From Lachnospiraceae bacterium (GTDB lineage: Bacteria; Bacillota; Clostridia; Lachnospirales; Lachnospiraceae), in NCBI GenBank assembly GCA_024694785.1, contig JAILJL010000186.1:1-6846 (forward strand): 6,846 bases of DNA, read 5' to 3'. The position numbers and the translations under genes were made by a program. Of this stretch, positions 6,044 through 6,846 are shown piece after piece (position 1 is the stretch's first letter; each line of letters starts with the position of its first letter). The notes below the pieces were generated by a model, which did not search any database, was not told the origin of the DNA, and saw only the letters and a program-made list of their open reading frames with translations.

Positions 6044-6685
6044 ATGAAACAGGAAAAACTATTGGGATTCTATGATTACACAGTCGTATTGACATATTGC
6101 GGTATGATATTCGCTTTCTTCGGAATACTGATGTCAATCAATACCAGATTCTTCGAAGCTTTGATCTGTCTTCTCGGAGCCGGTGTATGCGATATGTTCG
6201 ACGGGGCTGTAGCTTCAACCAAAATGCGTACCGCCGAAGAGAAACGCTTCGGTATTCAGATTGACTCCTTAAGTGACCTTATCTCTTTCGGCGTTATGCC
6301 GTCAATCTTTGTATATATGATATCCGAATGCAATCCGAAAGTCGGCTTCATCTGCGCTTTCTACACTTTGGCTTCACTCATCAGATTATCTTACTTTAAT
6401 GTAATGGAAGAGATTCGTCAGCAGGAGACAGACGAACGCCGCGAGAGCTTTACGGGACTTCCTGTTACCTCCATCGCGCTTTTCCTTCCGTTCGTATATT
6501 CGTTTGAGACCAAGTTCAACTTATACAGTGCTGCTCCTTACATGTTCCTTCTTGCGCTTTGCGGCATCGGTTTCGTATCCTGCATAGAACTTAAGAAGCC
6601 ACACGGAATAGGCAGAGTTGCTCTTATAGCTATCGGTATTATCGAAATCCTGACCCTTCTTATGGTTGCAAGAGGAGCTATGTAA
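6044..6685 (+). CDS. pssA: CDP-diacylglycerol-serine O-phosphatidyltransferase (phosphatidylserine synthase)
   Basis: This 213-residue multi-pass membrane protein is of the CDP-alcohol phosphatidyltransferase family. It would join CDP-diacylglycerol and L-serine to give phosphatidylserine and CMP. The metal-binding motif is D50-M-F-D53-G54-A-V-A57, then G70-I-Q-I-D74-S-L-S-D78. The long gap between A57 and G70 and the DSLSDLISFG run are typical of serine-specific members rather than phosphatidylglycerophosphate synthases. The arginine that normally follows A57 is Ser58; Arg62 is nearby. A polar cytoplasmic loop rich in Glu/Arg (about 122-135) separates the N-terminal catalytic half from the C-terminal helices. 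AAGGAG (6032-6037) is 6 nt before the ATG. The phosphatidylserine decarboxylase start follows 1 nt after the stop, which strongly supports the serine assignment. Confidence 0.92.
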   Translation: MKQEKLLGFYDYTVVLTYCGMIFAFFGILMSINTRFFEALICLLGAGVCDMFDGAVASTKMRTAEEKRFGIQIDSLSDLISFGVMPSIFVYMISECNPKVGFICAFYTLASLIRLSYFNVMEEIRQQETDERRESFTGLPVTSIALFLPFVYSFETKFNLYSAAPYMFLLALCGIGFVSCIELKKPHGIGRVALIAIGIIEILTLLMVARGAM

Positions 6686-6686
6686 T

Positions 6687-6846
6687 ATGAAGGAATCACC
6701 AAGCATCAGATTTCTGTACAATACAATTCCGGGGCGTATCGTATTAAAAGCGCTTACCGCCCCTTCAATATCAAAAATGGCTGCCAAGGCTTTAACCACC
6801 AAGTTGTCCGCACTCTATATACCTGAATTCGTCAAAAATAATGGTA
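6687..6846 (+). CDS. psd: Phosphatidylserine decarboxylase, N-terminal part (3' truncated by window edge)
   Basis: The first 53 residues are present. FLYNTIPGRIVLK (9-21), then LTAPSISK, closely match the N-terminus of clostridial phosphatidylserine decarboxylases, whose usual start reads like YNTIPGR followed by L-x-P-x-x-S-K. The full enzyme decarboxylates phosphatidylserine to phosphatidylethanolamine at the membrane, using a pyruvoyl group made by self-cleavage. The cleavage site and catalytic residues lie beyond the window, so activity cannot be judged. AGGAG (6673-6677), inside the end of pssA, is 9 nt before the ATG, and the gap after the pssA stop is 1 nt. The identification rests on a short segment but is reinforced by its place directly after pssA. 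Confidence 0.88.
   Translation, partial: MKESPSIRFLYNTIPGRIVLKALTAPSISKMAAKALTTKLSALYIPEFVKNNG

Noticed and set aside
1..6846. CRISPR array, tRNA, insertion sequence or prophage signal
   Set aside because: I saw no regularly spaced repeats, cloverleaf, transposase, terminal inverted repeats or phage genes in the window.

Overview
The window looks like chromosomal DNA of a moderately low-GC Firmicute, most likely a clostridial (Lachnospiraceae-like) anaerobe. The reasons are strong AGGAGG-type ribosome sites before almost every gene, AT-rich intergenic regions with TATAAT-like boxes, a soluble chemoreceptor beginning MGLFSKK, and a clostridial-type pss-psd pair. The taxon is inferred from style and not proven by a marker gene. 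I saw no RNA gene, insertion sequence, CRISPR array, or foreign-looking segment.

Layout. (1) Positions 1-191 hold the 3' end of an unidentified plus-strand gene. A perfect 11-bp hairpin separates it from a convergent gene. (2) Positions 237-1169 (minus) encode a short soluble methyl-accepting chemotaxis protein with no sensor domain. (3) Positions 1170-1323 are a divergent promoter region. It carries a sigma-D-like site for the chemoreceptor, an extended -10 for the opposite gene, and short direct and inverted repeats. (4) Positions 1324-2532 (plus) encode a soluble CapD/WbpM-type nucleotide-sugar 4,6-dehydratase standing alone. It ends at a bidirectional terminator. (5) Positions 2602-4065 (minus) form a two-gene unit: an output-less response regulator with two receiver domains (the first degenerate), followed by a lipoprotein. 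(6) Positions 4066-4305 are a second divergent promoter region. (7) From 4306 to the right edge runs a tightly packed plus-strand lipid operon: PAP2-family membrane protein, UPF0104/LPG-synthase-TM-like membrane protein, phosphatidylserine synthase, and the start of phosphatidylserine decarboxylase.

How the genes work together. The last four genes overlap or lie 1-3 nt apart, so they are almost certainly co-transcribed. Pss and Psd together make phosphatidylethanolamine from CDP-diacylglycerol and serine. The PAP2 protein and the flippase-like protein upstream suggest that this lipid, or a head group derived from it, is moved or transferred across the membrane. The PAP2 protein lacks several residues of the classical phosphatase signature and looks more like the phosphotransferase branch of the family, which makes this operon the most interesting part of the window. 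The chemoreceptor and the double-receiver protein are signalling components, but nothing here links them directly to each other or to the lipid operon.

Three start codons were moved downstream from the longest reading frame because of ribosome-site spacing: the response regulator to 4065, PAP2 to 4306, and the flippase-like protein to 4982.
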